A stretch of DNA of 64,000 nucleotides from contig NZ_RKME01000003.1 of NCBI RefSeq assembly GCF_003797825.1, forward strand, positions 62,001-126,000. Reading direction: 5' to 3'. Shown here one piece after another: positions 9,213 through 19,900 of this stretch (its first letter is position 1; every line of letters starts with the position of its first letter). A program made the translations under genes and the position numbers. The notes beneath the pieces are model-generated. The model was not told where the DNA came from. It saw nothing but the letters and a program-made list of their open reading frames with translations, and did no database searches. This DNA comes from Gordonia sp. OPL2 (GTDB lineage: Bacteria > Actinomycetota > Actinomycetes > Mycobacteriales > Mycobacteriaceae).

Positions 9213-9250
9213 CACGGCCCCGCGCCTGAATCGTCAGACGCGGGGCCGTG
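9213..9250 (-). terminator. Hairpin between glnB and glnD
   Basis: CACGGCCCCGCG (9213-9224) pairs perfectly with 9239-9250 around a 14-nt loop. GC-rich stem without a U-run, typical of actinobacterial terminators. Its place inside the amt-glnB-glnD group suggests attenuation, so that glnD is made at a lower level. Confidence 0.7.
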
Positions 9251-9276
9251 AGATGGATTCGAAGGTGGGCGCCGGG

Positions 9277-9618
<342 letters not shown>

Positions 9619-9664
9619 TTATCCCTCTCCACAGGAATCAGCGTAGTAGCGAAAGTGCAGGGTT

Positions 9665-11011
9665 TCATGCCAGTTCATATGCGGTCTCGGCATGCTCTGC
9701 CTCATCGATACCGTTGTGCTCGTCTTCCTGACTGACCTTCCAGCCGAGCGGCTTGAGGACCAGGGCGATGATCGCCGTGAGTACACCGGTGAACACGAGG
9801 GCGAAGGCGGCGATGACGATCTGCACGACGACCTGCTTGTAGTCTCCGCCCCAGAACAGGCCTACATCCTTGGCCAGCAGGCCGACACCGATGGTGCCCC
9901 AGAGGCCGGCGACGAGGTGCACGCCGACGACGTCGAGCGAATCGTCGTAGCCGAACTTGTTCTTCAGGCCGATCGCGACCGCGGCCAGCGCGCCGGCGAT
10001 GACACCCAGGATGAGCGAACCCACGGGGGTCAGGGAGCCACAGGCCGGGGTGATGGCGACGAGACCGGCGACGATACCGGAGGCGGCACCCACGCTGGTC
10101 GCATGCTTGTCGCGGATGATCTCCACCGCGAGCCAGCCGATGATCGCCGCGGCGGTGGCGGCGGTGGTGTTGACCCACACCAGACCGGCCGTGGCATCGG
10201 CCGCGAGTTCCGAACCAGCGTTGAAGCCGAACCAGCCGAACCACAGGAGAGCAGCGCCCAGCATCACGAAGGGAATGTTGTGCGGGCGGTAGGCGGTGCG
10301 GCCGAAGCCTGCACGGGAGCCGATGATGAGCACGAGCACCAGCGCCGCCATACCGGCGTTGATGTGCACCACGGTGCCACCGGCGAAGTCGATGGGCGCG
10401 ACGTTGGCCTCACCGTCAGTGGTGCCGAACATCCACGCGGCGAAGCCGTCCTCGCCTCCGCCCATGATTCCGCCGCCACCGACCAGTCCGCCCCACACCA
10501 TGTGCGACAGCGGGAAGTAGACGATCGTCGACCACAGGACGGTGAACACCAGCCAGGTCGAGAACTTGACCCGTTCGGCGAGCGCGCCGCTGATCAGGGC
10601 GACCGTGATGACCGCGAACGTCAGCTGAAAGCCCAGGAAGACGATGGCCGGGATGGTCATCCCTGCCGTGACGTAGGTCGGTGCCTCCTCGGTACCCGCC
10701 GTGTTCGTCAGCTGGTCGGAACCGAACAGCGCGAACGGATTCGCGAAGATGCCCGCGATGTCACCATTGCCGGTGATGCCATCGGAGAACGACATCGAGA
10801 ATCCCCACAACACGTAGACCACGCTGACCGTGGCCAGCGAGCCGAACGACATCATCATCATGTTCAGGACGGACTTACCCCGCGCCAAACCCCCGTAGAA
10901 GAAGGCGAGTCCGGGCGTCATCAGCAACACCAAACCCGCGGCGGCGAGCATCCACGCCGTGTCACCGGGGTTGACTTCGCCAAAAACATCCTCTGGCAGT
11001 GCCAAAACCAC
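9665..11011 (-). CDS. amt: Ammonium transporter Amt
   Basis: 448 residues from the GTG at 11011, chosen because AGGGAGG lies 8 nt upstream; the frame also runs further 5' to an ATG at 11080. Eleven membrane helices are expected. Family marks include GLAFFYGGLARGKSVLNMMM near the start and the pore histidines in VHINAG and GVHLVAG. It imports ammonium/ammonia when nitrogen is scarce and is blocked by PII, encoded next. A GlnR-type operator lies 63-132 bp upstream of the chosen start. Confidence 0.95.
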   Translation of the reverse strand: MVLALPEDVFGEVNPGDTAWMLAAAGLVLLMTPGLAFFYGGLARGKSVLNMMMMSFGSLATVSVVYVLWGFSMSFSDGITGNGDIAGIFANPFALFGSDQLTNTAGTEEAPTYVTAGMTIPAIVFLGFQLTFAVITVALISGALAERVKFSTWLVFTVLWSTIVYFPLSHMVWGGLVGGGGIMGGGEDGFAAWMFGTTDGEANVAPIDFAGGTVVHINAGMAALVLVLIIGSRAGFGRTAYRPHNIPFVMLGAALLWFGWFGFNAGSELAADATAGLVWVNTTAATAAAIIGWLAVEIIRDKHATSVGAASGIVAGLVAITPACGSLTPVGSLILGVIAGALAAVAIGLKNKFGYDDSLDVVGVHLVAGLWGTIGVGLLAKDVGLFWGGDYKQVVVQIVIAAFALVFTGVLTAIIALVLKPLGWKVSQEDEHNGIDEAEHAETAYELA

Positions 11012-11073
11012 TGTAGAAACCTCCCTAGAGTGCGCCGACCTCTCGGCGCCTGCAAAGACTCTGGCGGGACTCG

Positions 11074-11143
11074 GTTTCATCCGTGGTGCTCGGACGTTTC
11101 GGACATGTGAACCCGTGGCGGTTTTATATTTCGTCCGCGTAAC
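11074..11143 (-). promoter_or_regulatory. GlnR-type operator upstream of amt
   Basis: Read on the plus strand, the unit GTTTC-N6-GTnAC occurs three times: 11074-11089 (weak, 7/10), 11096-11111 (9/10) and 11128-11143 (9/10, ATTTC...GTAAC). The first two are spaced exactly 22 bp with an N6 between them, as in the two-box GlnR operators of mycobacteria and streptomycetes. The site lies in the 165-bp gap between ftsY and amt and faces amt-glnB-glnD. Confidence 0.65.
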
Positions 11144-11176
11144 GAGCCAGGTCGCGCCTGAGGGAGGTTGTCGATG

Positions 11177-12784
11177 CTACAGCAGGGCGTCGACGAACGC
11201 CTCCGGCTCGAAGGGTGCGAGGTCGTCGGCGCCCTCGCCGAGCCCGACCAGCTTCACCGGCACGCCGAGTTCCTCCTGGACGTGGAACACGATGCCACCC
11301 TTGGCCGTCCCGTCGAGCTTCGTCAGCACCACTCCGGTGATGTCGACGACCTCGGCGAACACCCTCGCCTGGGTGAGCCCGTTCTGGCCGACCGTGGCGT
11401 CGAGGACGAGCAGCACCTCGTCGACCGGGGCCTTCTTCTCGACGACACGCTTGACCTTGCCCAGCTCGTCCATCAGACCGGTCTTGGTGTGCAGCCGGCC
11501 CGCGGTGTCGATCATCACCACGTCGACGCCGGTGTCGATGCCCTTCGACACCGCGTCGAACGCCACCGACGCCGGATCCGCCTGCTCCTTGCCCCGCACG
11601 ATGTCCGCACCGACCCGCTCACCCCAGGTCTGGAGCTGGTCCGCAGCGGCGGCGCGGAACGTGTCGGCGGCGCCGAGCAGGACGCGGCGGCCGTCGGCCA
11701 CCAGGACGCGGGCGAGTTTGCCGGTGGTGGTGGTCTTGCCGGTGCCGTTCACGCCGACGACGAGGATCACCGACGGTCCACCCGCATGTGGCAGGGCACG
11801 CACCGACCGGTCCATCTCCGGACGGACCTGGGCGATCAGCACCGAACGCAGCAGTGCACGCGCCTCGTCGGCGGTCCGCACGTTCGACGTGGCCAGTTCC
11901 GACCGCAGGCGCTCGACGACGGCCATCGTCGATGCCGTACCGAGGTCCGCCATCAGCAGCGTGTCCTCGATCTCCTCCCAGCTGTCCTCGTCCAGGTCGC
12001 CGGCACCCAACAATCCGAGGACGCTCTTGCCGATCGCACCCTGCGAGCGGGACAGACGACCACGCAGCCGATTCAGGCGTCCGGCCGTGGGTGCGATCTC
12101 CTCACGCGGGGGCGCGCTCGGTGCGGTCTCGGAGACCGGCGGCTCCGGTTCGGTGACCGTGTCGGGTCCGGACTCGACGAGCTCGGCCGGGGTGTCGGGG
12201 ATCTGCGGCGCCTCCTCCGGTTCGGGCGCGGCAGGTTCGGTCGTGGCGGGTTCGGTCGTGGTGGGCGATCCCGCGGTCGGCGCCGACGCCGACGCCGTGT
12301 CCGTCACCGCGGCGTTGTCTGTCGCCGTCTCGTCCGGTGCCGCCGTCTCGTCCGGTGCGGTGTCGGGCAGTGTCGCCGTCTCATCCGGTGCCGCCGTCTC
12401 GTCCGGTGCGGTGTCGGGCAGTGCCACATCCTTGATGCCCCGCTGTGCGGAGTCACGCGGAACGGAAGCGTCGTCGCCGACGCCCGGCTGACCGTCGACC
12501 TCGGTGCGTTCGGGCGCGGGATGGCTGGTGCCGGGCCGGACGACCGGCTCCGGTGGTTCGGCCAGACCGACGCCTCCGGCCCCGCCCTGACTGAAGCTGA
12601 AGCCGGAGCCCGCCTTGTACCCGCCGGACTTGTCCACCTGCGGCGTCGTGCCGTCCACCGGCTTCTGTGCGGTCGTGTCGGTCAGCGAGATCCGCCGACG
12701 ACGCGACAGCACGATCCCGACGACGATCAGTGCGATCAGCACGACCACCGCGACGACGATGCCGATGACCAGTTGGGTGTTCAC
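11177..12784 (-). CDS. ftsY: Signal recognition particle receptor FtsY
   Basis: 535 residues. SRP receptor GTPase at the membrane. It starts with a membrane segment (residues ~5-27, followed by RRRR), then ~200 acidic, Pro/Thr/Glu-rich residues with a DETAAPDETATLPDTA repeat, then the NG domain: VVGVNGTGKTTTTGKLA, AADTFRAAA, DTAGRLH and TKLDGTAKGG. The acidic linker is partly made of a 51-bp tandem duplication at 12321-12422. Works with Ffh, encoded about 5 kb away. Confidence 0.96.
   Translation of the reverse strand: MNTQLVIGIVVAVVVLIALIVVGIVLSRRRRISLTDTTAQKPVDGTTPQVDKSGGYKAGSGFSFSQGGAGGVGLAEPPEPVVRPGTSHPAPERTEVDGQPGVGDDASVPRDSAQRGIKDVALPDTAPDETAAPDETATLPDTAPDETAAPDETATDNAAVTDTASASAPTAGSPTTTEPATTEPAAPEPEEAPQIPDTPAELVESGPDTVTEPEPPVSETAPSAPPREEIAPTAGRLNRLRGRLSRSQGAIGKSVLGLLGAGDLDEDSWEEIEDTLLMADLGTASTMAVVERLRSELATSNVRTADEARALLRSVLIAQVRPEMDRSVRALPHAGGPSVILVVGVNGTGKTTTTGKLARVLVADGRRVLLGAADTFRAAAADQLQTWGERVGADIVRGKEQADPASVAFDAVSKGIDTGVDVVMIDTAGRLHTKTGLMDELGKVKRVVEKKAPVDEVLLVLDATVGQNGLTQARVFAEVVDITGVVLTKLDGTAKGGIVFHVQEELGVPVKLVGLGEGADDLAPFEPEAFVDALL
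12321..12422. repeat. 51-bp tandem duplication in the ftsY linker
   Basis: Two adjacent 51-bp copies (12321-12371 and 12372-12422) differ at a single base. Each encodes 17 residues of the acidic linker, so the reading frame is kept. Likely a slippage product that changes linker length. Confidence 0.85.
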
Positions 12785-12880
12785 TCAGGTTGCCCCTGTC
12801 GGTTGTCGGGCACGATGGCGGCGGCCGGAGCCGACGATCGCGCCGTGTTCATTTCTGCCCGGCGACATCGCATGTCGCGG

Positions 12881-15800
12881 TCAGGTGGCCTCAGCGGTAC
12901 CGCCGCCGGAACTCGCGGCGTCGTCCGACGCGACGGCACCAGCCTTGGCGACCGGGATGTCGACGCCCCGCAGACGCTGCGAGATCACCGTGGTGATCCC
13001 GTCACCGCGCATGCTCACGCCGTACAGCGCATCGGCCACCTGCATGGTCGGTTTCTGATGGGTGATCACGATGAGCTGCGATCGTTCGCGCAACTGCTCG
13101 AACAACGCGATCAGCCTGCGCAGGTTGGTGTCGTCGAGCGCGGCCTCGACCTCGTCCATCACGTAGAACGGCGACGGACGCGCACGGAAGATCGCCACCA
13201 GCATGGCGACCGCGGTCAGCGACTTCTCGCCGCCGGAGAGCAGCGAGAGCCTCTTGACCTTCTTCCCCGGTGGTCGCGCCTCGACCTCGATGCCCGTGGT
13301 CAGCATGTCGGCCGGGTCGGTCAGCACGAGCCGCCCCTCCCCGCCGGGGAACAGCGTGCGGAACACCTGCTCGAACTCCCGCTCGACGTCGGTGTAGGCC
13401 TCGGTGAACACCTGCAGGATGCGCGCGTCGACCTCCTCGACGACCGACAGCAGGTCGCGTCGGGCCGCCTTCACGTCCTCCAACTGGGCGGAGAGGAAGT
13501 TGTAGCGCTCCTCGAGTGCCGCGAACTCCTCGAGCGCGAGCGGATTGACCTTGCCCAGGGTGTTCAGGTCCTTCTGCGCCTTTTTCGCGCGGGTCTCCTG
13601 GGCTGCCCGGTCGAAGGGCATCGGTGCGGGTGCGACGACCTGTTCTCCGCGCTCCTTGGCCTGCTCGTACTCGGCGATCTCCAGCGCCGACGGCGGCATC
13701 GGCACATCCGGCCCGTACTCGGCGACGAGGTCGTCGGGCGCCACCGCGAACGACTCGAGGATCTGCTCCTCGAGCTGTTCGATGCGCAGGGCGGCCTGGG
13801 CGCGGGCGACCTCGTCCCGGTGCACGGTGTCGCGCAACGAGTTCAGCGTCCCGGTCAGGTCCGCGGACCGGCTCTTGAGCTCATCGACCGCCGAGGTGCG
13901 CTCCACCCGGATCTGTTCGAGTTCGTCGCGTCCGGCCTGTGCCGACCGCACCGACAGCGCGAGGCGATCGGACACCTCGGCGGCGGCGTCGGCCACGGCC
14001 GTCGCGACAGCGGCCGCACGACGACGCGCACGGTCCTGTTTCTCCGCCCGGATCCGCGCCTCACGTTCACGCTGTGCGGCACGGCGCAATGACTCGGCCC
14101 TGCCACGCACCGAGGCGAGCCGCTCCTCGGCGGTGCGCAGTGCCAGCCGCGCCTCCACCTCGGTGGCCCGTGCCGCGGCGACCGCCTCAGCGGTGGCCGC
14201 GCGCGATGTCTCGTCGCCGACCTCCTCGGGCGCCGCGTCGGACTCGTCGCGGGCGTAGCGCAGACGCTCCTCGAGCTCGGCCAGCTTGGCCAGGGACTCC
14301 GAGCGCCCACCCTCGACGAAGTCTCGTTGCCGGGTGAGTCGATCGCTCTCGCTCCGGGCCGCCCGGATCTCCTGTCCGAGCCGAGCCATCTGCTCGTAGG
14401 TCGCACCGACCGTGGCGTCGGACTCGTGCAGGGCGGCGAGCGCCTCCTCCGCCGACTCGCGACGCGCCTGTTGCTCCGCGACGGCGCCGTCGAGCGCGGC
14501 CTCGATCTCCTCGGCGCGACGCCTCGCTGCCGCGAGATCCGAAGTGGCGGTGTCGATTGCGGACTGCACCTCCAGGGACGACGGCCGCCGGGACGACCCT
14601 CCCTCGATCGACGCCGGCCCGATACGGTCGCCGTCGCGGGTGACGGTCCGGACCCGTAGGCGCTGGGCGATCTCGAGCCCCTGATCGGCGTCGTCGACGA
14701 GCACGATATCGGCGAGCATCAGGTCCACGGCCCCACGGACCGACGACGGACAGGTCACCACCGACGCTGCCCAGCGCGCGCCGGGAGGCAGGTCTCCGCC
14801 GTCCTGGCGTGGTGCATCGGGCAGTCCGCCGAGGATCAGGGCCGCGCGACCACCGTCGCCGGACTTGAGCGCGTCAAGTGCCCGGACGGCGGCGAGGGCG
14901 TCGACGGTGGCGATCGCGTCGACGGCCGGGCCCAGCGCGCCCGCGATCGCCGTCTCGAAACCGTCGTCGACGGTGATCAGATCCGACATCGGGGCGAGCA
15001 GACCCTCGGGTGCGTTCTCCTGCAACCAGGCGCCACCGTCGTTGCGTTCGAGCCCGACCTCGAGGGCCTCGATACGCGCCGAGAGGGATGCGATCCGCTG
15101 CTCGGTCTCCCGCTGTCCCGATTGCAGTGCGGCGACCCGCTCGTTCGCCTGGTTGAGTGCGGTGACCGACCGTTCGTGGTGCTCGTCGAGCCCTTGTTCG
15201 GCCGCCTCGAGCTCGCCCAGGGTCGCGGCCATCGCATCCTGACGCGTCTGGGCCTCCTCGGCCCTCGTGTTGGCGGCCGCGATGGCCGAGGTCAGCCGGC
15301 CGGTCTCGGCATCGACGGATTCGCTCTTGGTCCGGAGGTTGTCGACCTGCCCCTCGAGGCGGGCCAGTCCTTCACGCCGGTCGGCGACGGCCTGTACGGC
15401 GGCCATGTGGGCCTGCTCGGCGTCGGCGGCCGCACCTTCGCAGCGCGCCAGCTCGCCTTGGGCGGCGTCCAGATACTCGGCTGCCGCGCCGACCGCGCCG
15501 TCGAGTTCGGCCTCGGTGAGCGCGGCGTCCTCGGCCTGACGTTCCAGATCGTCGGGATCGGGTCCGCCCGGCGCGGCGGTGGGTTCGGAGAGGTAGCGGC
15601 TGCGTTCGGAGGCCACGCGCGCGGTGGCGTCGACCCGTTCGGCGAGCGCCGACAGGCGAAACCAGGTCGCACCGGCGGTGGCCGCGGCGGGCGCGACCTC
15701 GGCGAGGCGCTGCTCGTGCTCGGCGAGCTCGGCAGTGACGACGTCGAGGGTCGCGGTCACCTCGTCCTGACGACGGCGGACCTCGTCCTCGACCGCCGTG

Positions 15801-16531
15801 TGCTCGGCCATCTCGGCTCGACGGGTGACGAGGTCGTCGGCGGCCAGGCGCAGGCGCGCGTCACGGAGGTCGGCCTGCACGGTCTGCGCGCGGCGCGCCA
15901 CCTCGGCCTGCCGGCCGAGCGGTTTGAGCTGTCGACGGAGCTCGGCGGTCAGATCGCTCAGCCGCGAGAGGTTGGCCTGCATCGAGTCGAGCTTGCGGAC
16001 CGCTTTCTCTTTGCGTTTACGGTGTTTGAGGACTCCGGCGGCCTCCTCGATGAACGCACGCCGGTCCTCCGGCCGCGACTCGAGGATGGCCGACAGCCGG
16101 CCCTGCCCGACGATGACGTGCATCTCGCGGCCGATGCCGGAATCGCTGAGCAACTCCTGGACGTCCATCAGACGACACGAGTTGCCGTTGATCTCGTACT
16201 CGCCCGCGCCGTCCCGGAACATCCGTCGGGTGATCGACACCTCGGAGTACTCGATCGGCAGTGCGCCGTCGGAGTTGTCGATCGTCAGGGTGACCTCCGC
16301 GCGGCCCAGCGGTGACCGCCCGGACGTACCCGCGAAGATGACGTCCTCCATCTTCCCGCCGCGCAGCGCCTTGGCGCCCTGCTCCCCCATCACCCAGGTC
16401 AGGGCGTCGACGACATTCGACTTGCCCGACCCGTTGGGCCCCACCACGCAGGTGATGCCGGGCTCGAATCGCAGCGTCGTCGACGACGCAAACGACTTGA
16501 AGCCCTTCAGGGTGAGGCTTTTGAGGTGCAC
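12881..16531 (-). CDS. smc: Chromosome segregation protein SMC
   Basis: 1216 residues. SMC forms the condensin core with ScpA/ScpB and compacts and separates chromosomes. The N-terminal head shows GPNGSGKSN (31-39); two long coiled coils flank a hinge around residues 500-650 ([19 protein letters not shown]); the C-terminal head has [14 protein letters not shown] and the Walker [15 protein letters not shown]. Length and order are standard. Followed downstream by acyP-type small genes in other actinobacteria in the reverse sense; here ftsY is the next gene downstream. Confidence 0.97.
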   Translation of the reverse strand: MHLKSLTLKGFKSFASSTTLRFEPGITCVVGPNGSGKSNVVDALTWVMGEQGAKALRGGKMEDVIFAGTSGRSPLGRAEVTLTIDNSDGALPIEYSEVSITRRMFRDGAGEYEINGNSCRLMDVQELLSDSGIGREMHVIVGQGRLSAILESRPEDRRAFIEEAAGVLKHRKRKEKAVRKLDSMQANLSRLSDLTAELRRQLKPLGRQAEVARRAQTVQADLRDARLRLAADDLVTRRAEMAEHTAVEDEVRRRQDEVTATLDVVTAELAEHEQRLAEVAPAAATAGATWFRLSALAERVDATARVASERSRYLSEPTAAPGGPDPDDLERQAEDAALTEAELDGAVGAAAEYLDAAQGELARCEGAAADAEQAHMAAVQAVADRREGLARLEGQVDNLRTKSESVDAETGRLTSAIAAANTRAEEAQTRQDAMAATLGELEAAEQGLDEHHERSVTALNQANERVAALQSGQRETEQRIASLSARIEALEVGLERNDGGAWLQENAPEGLLAPMSDLITVDDGFETAIAGALGPAVDAIATVDALAAVRALDALKSGDGGRAALILGGLPDAPRQDGGDLPPGARWAASVVTCPSSVRGAVDLMLADIVLVDDADQGLEIAQRLRVRTVTRDGDRIGPASIEGGSSRRPSSLEVQSAIDTATSDLAAARRRAEEIEAALDGAVAEQQARRESAEEALAALHESDATVGATYEQMARLGQEIRAARSESDRLTRQRDFVEGGRSESLAKLAELEERLRYARDESDAAPEEVGDETSRAATAEAVAAARATEVEARLALRTAEERLASVRGRAESLRRAAQREREARIRAEKQDRARRRAAAVATAVADAAAEVSDRLALSVRSAQAGRDELEQIRVERTSAVDELKSRSADLTGTLNSLRDTVHRDEVARAQAALRIEQLEEQILESFAVAPDDLVAEYGPDVPMPPSALEIAEYEQAKERGEQVVAPAPMPFDRAAQETRAKKAQKDLNTLGKVNPLALEEFAALEERYNFLSAQLEDVKAARRDLLSVVEEVDARILQVFTEAYTDVEREFEQVFRTLFPGGEGRLVLTDPADMLTTGIEVEARPPGKKVKRLSLLSGGEKSLTAVAMLVAIFRARPSPFYVMDEVEAALDDTNLRRLIALFEQLRERSQLIVITHQKPTMQVADALYGVSMRGDGITTVISQRLRGVDIPVAKAGAVASDDAASSGGGTAEAT

Positions 16532-16604
16532 GACGGTACAGAATACTCACCATCGCGGGCCCGTCGTGGGCCCCACGCGGACACCGGCGGTGTGCTCGGC
16601 CGGT

Positions 16605-16886
16605 CTACCGCTCGACGAATCCGGCGAGGTCTCCGCGCGGTTCGTCGAACCGCTCGACGACGAGGTCGACCGTTCCGGGCGTCTCGCCGGAGCGCAGGGC
16701 GTCGAGCAACGCCTGCGCCGCATCGCGGGAGCCCTCGGCGACGACCAGCACCCGGCCGTCGGCGAGGTTCGCGGCGTGTCCGACCAGCCCCAGCTCCAGC
16801 GCGCGGGACCGGGTCCACCATCGGAATCCCACCCCCTGCACGCGACCGTGGACGTGCGCGGTGAGTCGGACGGTGTCACCGGACAT
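16605..16886 (-). CDS. acyP: Acylphosphatase
   Basis: 93 residues from ATG 16886 (MSGDTVRLT). Hydrolyses acyl phosphates such as acetyl phosphate. The signature [11 protein letters not shown] carries catalytic Arg22, and Asn40 in [11 protein letters not shown] is the second catalytic residue. The start lies 2 bp after the OsmC stop, so the two are co-transcribed in the mutM-osmC-acyP group. The frame is open further upstream only because it overlaps the OsmC gene. Confidence 0.93.
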   Translation of the reverse strand: MSGDTVRLTAHVHGRVQGVGFRWWTRSRALELGLVGHAANLADGRVLVVAEGSRDAAQALLDALRSGETPGTVDLVVERFDEPRGDLAGFVER

Positions 16887-16888
16887 GA

Positions 16889-17347
16889 TCAGTCGGTCTC
16901 GATCGACAGATCGACCCGGGCGCCGGCCTTGATGGTCCGGCCGACGGTGCAGACCGCGTCGATCGCGCGTTCGACGACGACGAGCAGGCGCGCCGCCGCG
17001 TCCTCGTCGAGTTCGGAGAGGTCCACCTCCAGGATCTCCTCGAGGACCGGGTACACCTCGTTCTCGCGGTCGGCGGTGCCACTGACGCGCACGGTGGCGT
17101 CGTAGTCGTCGCCCAGCCTGCGGGCCAGCGGCCGATCCGACGACATGCCCGTGCAGGCCGCCAGCGCGATCTTCAGGAGCTCGCCCGGGGTGAACACGCC
17201 CTCGACGTCCTCGGAGCCGACCAGTACCTCGGCACCCCGGGAACTGCGTCCGGTGTAGCGCCGCACGCCGGTGCGTTCCACCCAGAGCTCGGTGTGCGGT
17301 CGGGGACCGGCTGCCTGCTGGTCGACGGTCTGCTGTTCGGTCGTCAT
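16889..17347 (-). CDS. OsmC/Ohr family peroxide-reducing protein
   Basis: 152 residues from ATG 17347, which overlaps the mutM stop as ATGA. OsmC/Ohr proteins reduce organic hydroperoxides with two cysteines, here Cys65 (LAACTGM) and Cys133 (AVCTVGRTI), both in the usual places. The gene is placed between the repair glycosylase mutM and acyP, fitting an oxidative-damage theme. Whether it is OsmC or an OsmC-like variant cannot be told from sequence reading alone. Confidence 0.88.
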   Translation of the reverse strand: MTTEQQTVDQQAAGPRPHTELWVERTGVRRYTGRSSRGAEVLVGSEDVEGVFTPGELLKIALAACTGMSSDRPLARRLGDDYDATVRVSGTADRENEVYPVLEEILEVDLSELDEDAAARLLVVVERAIDAVCTVGRTIKAGARVDLSIETD

Positions 17348-18306
17348 GGTCGCTGTGTCGATCCTTCTCGTGGGAGTGCGGTGTCGGCGGGTGCAGCAGC
17401 CACAACGCCCCGGGGCCCGGATTGCTTCCGGGCCCGGGCCGGTTCCCGCCGCTGGCACCGCGGGCAATAGTACGAGCTGCGGTTCATGAACTGCTCGCGA
17501 CGCATGATCGCCCCGCACCGGCGGCACGGCTCCCCTGCCCGCCCATACGCGTTGAGCGAACGCTCGAAGTAGCCGGACTGCCCGTTGACGTTGACATACA
17601 ACGAGTCGAAGGATGTGCCGCCGACCGACAGCGCCTCCCCCATCACCGCGGTCACGGCCGCGATCAGCTCGGCGAGCTTGGCCCGGCTCAGCCCGTCGGT
17701 CAGTCGTCCGCCGTGAATCCTGCTGCGCCACAAGGCTTCGTCGGCATAGATGTTGCCGACGCCGGAGACGACGGTCTGATCGAGGAGTGCTCGCTTGATC
17801 TCGGTGTGCCGGGACCGGATCACGGAGATGACCCGTGCGGCGTCGAACTCGGGGTCGAACGGATCCGGGGCTATGTGCGCGATCGATTCGGGCAGCCGCG
17901 CCGCCGTGGGCTGCGCCTGGTCGGCGTATTCGTCCACGTGCCAGCCACCGAAGGTCCGCTGGTCGACGAACCGCAGTTCGTTGCCGTCGTCGAGGGTCGC
18001 CCGGATGCGCAGGTGGACGTGATCCGGCGCCCCCGCGTGCGCGATGAGCATCTGACCACTCATTCCGAGGTGCACCACGAGCGGGAACGGCGACGTACCG
18101 TCGTCGAGGTCGATCCAGAGGTACTTGCCCCGACGATGGACATCGGTGATCCGCACCCCGATCAGGCGACCGGCCAGATCGACGCCCCCGCCGAGGTGAC
18201 GGCGAGTGGCGCGCGGATGCAGGACCTCCACCGCCACGATGCGTCGAGCGGCGATGTGTTCGGCGAGACCGCGACGCACGGTCTCCACCTCGGGCAGTTC
18301 GGGCAC
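17344..18306 (-). CDS. mutM: Formamidopyrimidine-DNA glycosylase (Fpg/MutM)
   Basis: 320 residues from GTG 18306. Excises 8-oxoguanine and opened purines and cleaves the abasic strand. The protein starts [13 protein letters not shown], with Pro2 as the Schiff-base nucleophile and Glu3; the Lys of HRRGKYLW contacts the lesion strand; the C-terminal zinc finger is CRRCG...YYCPRCQ. The Arg/Ala-rich tail beyond the finger is longer than in E. coli. ATGA overlap with osmC downstream and 13 bp from rnc upstream. Confidence 0.96.
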   Translation of the reverse strand: MPELPEVETVRRGLAEHIAARRIVAVEVLHPRATRRHLGGGVDLAGRLIGVRITDVHRRGKYLWIDLDDGTSPFPLVVHLGMSGQMLIAHAGAPDHVHLRIRATLDDGNELRFVDQRTFGGWHVDEYADQAQPTAARLPESIAHIAPDPFDPEFDAARVISVIRSRHTEIKRALLDQTVVSGVGNIYADEALWRSRIHGGRLTDGLSRAKLAELIAAVTAVMGEALSVGGTSFDSLYVNVNGQSGYFERSLNAYGRAGEPCRRCGAIMRREQFMNRSSYYCPRCQRREPARARKQSGPRGVVAAAPADTALPREGSTQRP

Positions 18307-18319
18307 GTCGGTATCGCCG

Positions 18320-19153
18320 TCAGTTCGCGGCCGCGCGGTCGGTGAGCGCCTGCCAGGCCAGCGCCGCCGCCTTCTGCTCGGCTTCCTTCTTGGTACGCCC
18401 CGTGCCCTCGCCGAGATGCTCGCCGGCCACCACCGCGATCGCGGTGAACTCCTTGTTGTGGTCCGGCCCGGTCGAGGTGATCTGATAGTGCGGCGGACCG
18501 AACCCACGTTCGGCCGAGAGTTCCTGCAACGAGGTCTTCCAGTCGAGGCCGGCGCCGAGATGTCCTGCGTGCCCGATGATCTCGTCGAACAACCCCAGGA
18601 TGATGCGCTTGCACTCATCCAGACCGTGAGCGAGATACAGTGCGCCGAACACGGATTCCAGGCCGTCGGCGAGGATCGAGTCCTTGTCGCGACCGCCGGT
18701 CAGCTCCTCACCTCGCCCGAGGTAGAGGTGCCTGCCGAGACCGCCGGGTCCGAGATCACGTGCGACCGCGGCCAATGCGTGCATGTTGACGACACTCGCG
18801 CGGATCTTGGCGAGTTCACCCTCGGACTTGTCGGGATAGCGCAGATACAGACGTTCGGTGATGATCACACCGAGCACGGAGTCCCCGAGGAACTCCAAGC
18901 GCTCGTTGGTGGGCAGCCCGCCGTTCTCGTACGCGTAGGACCGGTGGGTCAGTGCCAGGGTGAGCAGCTCGCCGGACAGCTCGGCCGCCAACGCGTCCAG
19001 CAGATCCCGGAACCGGTCGTCGGCGGCCGGCATCGCCGGCGTCGGCGGCCGACGGGCCTCCGTGCCGTCTCCGAGGGTCGCGCCGGGGGCGGTCTCGTCG
19101 ACCGCCGGCTGCGTCGCTGCCGCGGGCCCTGTCACGCCGGATTGCTCCTTCAC
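18320..19153 (-). CDS. rnc: Ribonuclease III
   Basis: 277 residues. Double-strand-specific RNase that processes rRNA precursors and regulatory duplexes. The catalytic signature [12 protein letters not shown] is present near residues 83-94, and the double-stranded RNA-binding domain ends with [16 protein letters not shown]. About 45 residues of low-complexity, Ala/Pro-rich N-terminus precede the fold; an internal GTG or later start is possible. Between DUF177 and mutM, as in mycobacteria. Confidence 0.95.
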   Translation of the reverse strand: MKEQSGVTGPAAATQPAVDETAPGATLGDGTEARRPPTPAMPAADDRFRDLLDALAAELSGELLTLALTHRSYAYENGGLPTNERLEFLGDSVLGVIITERLYLRYPDKSEGELAKIRASVVNMHALAAVARDLGPGGLGRHLYLGRGEELTGGRDKDSILADGLESVFGALYLAHGLDECKRIILGLFDEIIGHAGHLGAGLDWKTSLQELSAERGFGPPHYQITSTGPDHNKEFTAIAVVAGEHLGEGTGRTKKEAEQKAAALAWQALTDRAAAN

Positions 19154-19159
19154 GTCGGT

Positions 19160-19810
19160 TCAGTCACCGCCCTTGTCCGGCGCTCCGGAGGACCCGTCTT
19201 CGGGAGCCGCGCCGAACTTGTCGCGCAGTGCGGCCCACCGCGGATCGATGATCTCGTGTGCGTGACCGGGTTCGGCCACGGCCAGACGGACACCGCATTC
19301 GGGACAGAGCCCCTCGCAGTCCTCCGAGCACAGTGGCGACATCGGCAACTCGAGGGCCACCGCGTCGATGATCGGCTGTTCGAGATCGAGATGATCGTCG
19401 ACGACGCGATGGACGTCCTCGGCATCGGTCGTCTGCTCGGTGGCGCTGTCGGGATAGGCGAAGAGTTCGGTGAGGAACACGGTCACGGTGCCGTCGATCG
19501 GTTCGAGACACCGCGAACACTGGCCTTCTGTCTCGCCACTCACGGTGCCCGTCACGAGGACTCCCTCGCTCACGGACTCCAGACGCAGGTCGAGGTCCAC
19601 GTCGGAACCCGCGGGGATGCCGATCATGTCGAGACCGATGCGGTCGGGCGCGACGACCGTGCGATGAACCTCCGACATGGTCCCGGGACGCCGGCCCAGG
19701 GACCGGACATCGAGGACGAACGGATCGCGGACGGCGCCGGTCTTGTCGGAGGTCGCGCGGGCGGGCCGACCGGGTGTTCCCCTGTCGCCCGCCGCGGCAC
19801 TCCGGCTCAT
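19160..19810 (-). CDS. DUF177 (YceD-like) protein
   Basis: 216 residues from ATG 19810; a GTG at 19825 is also possible. The DUF177/YceD family is linked to 23S rRNA or L32 accumulation in other bacteria and plants. The middle shows CSRCLEPIDG and the end CSEDCEGLCPECG, a likely zinc site. In many phyla rpmF follows directly; here rnc follows 7 bp later with no L32 gene between, as in mycobacteria. Confidence 0.88.
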   Translation of the reverse strand: MSRSAAAGDRGTPGRPARATSDKTGAVRDPFVLDVRSLGRRPGTMSEVHRTVVAPDRIGLDMIGIPAGSDVDLDLRLESVSEGVLVTGTVSGETEGQCSRCLEPIDGTVTVFLTELFAYPDSATEQTTDAEDVHRVVDDHLDLEQPIIDAVALELPMSPLCSEDCEGLCPECGVRLAVAEPGHAHEIIDPRWAALRDKFGAAPEDGSSGAPDKGGD

Positions 19811-19900
19811 TGCTTGATCAGCCACAGTTGCACGATACGCCCGACCTGCGAGGTCTTCGAACGAGATCCGCTCGACGGCTGCGTGGTCGGCTCCGCAGGA

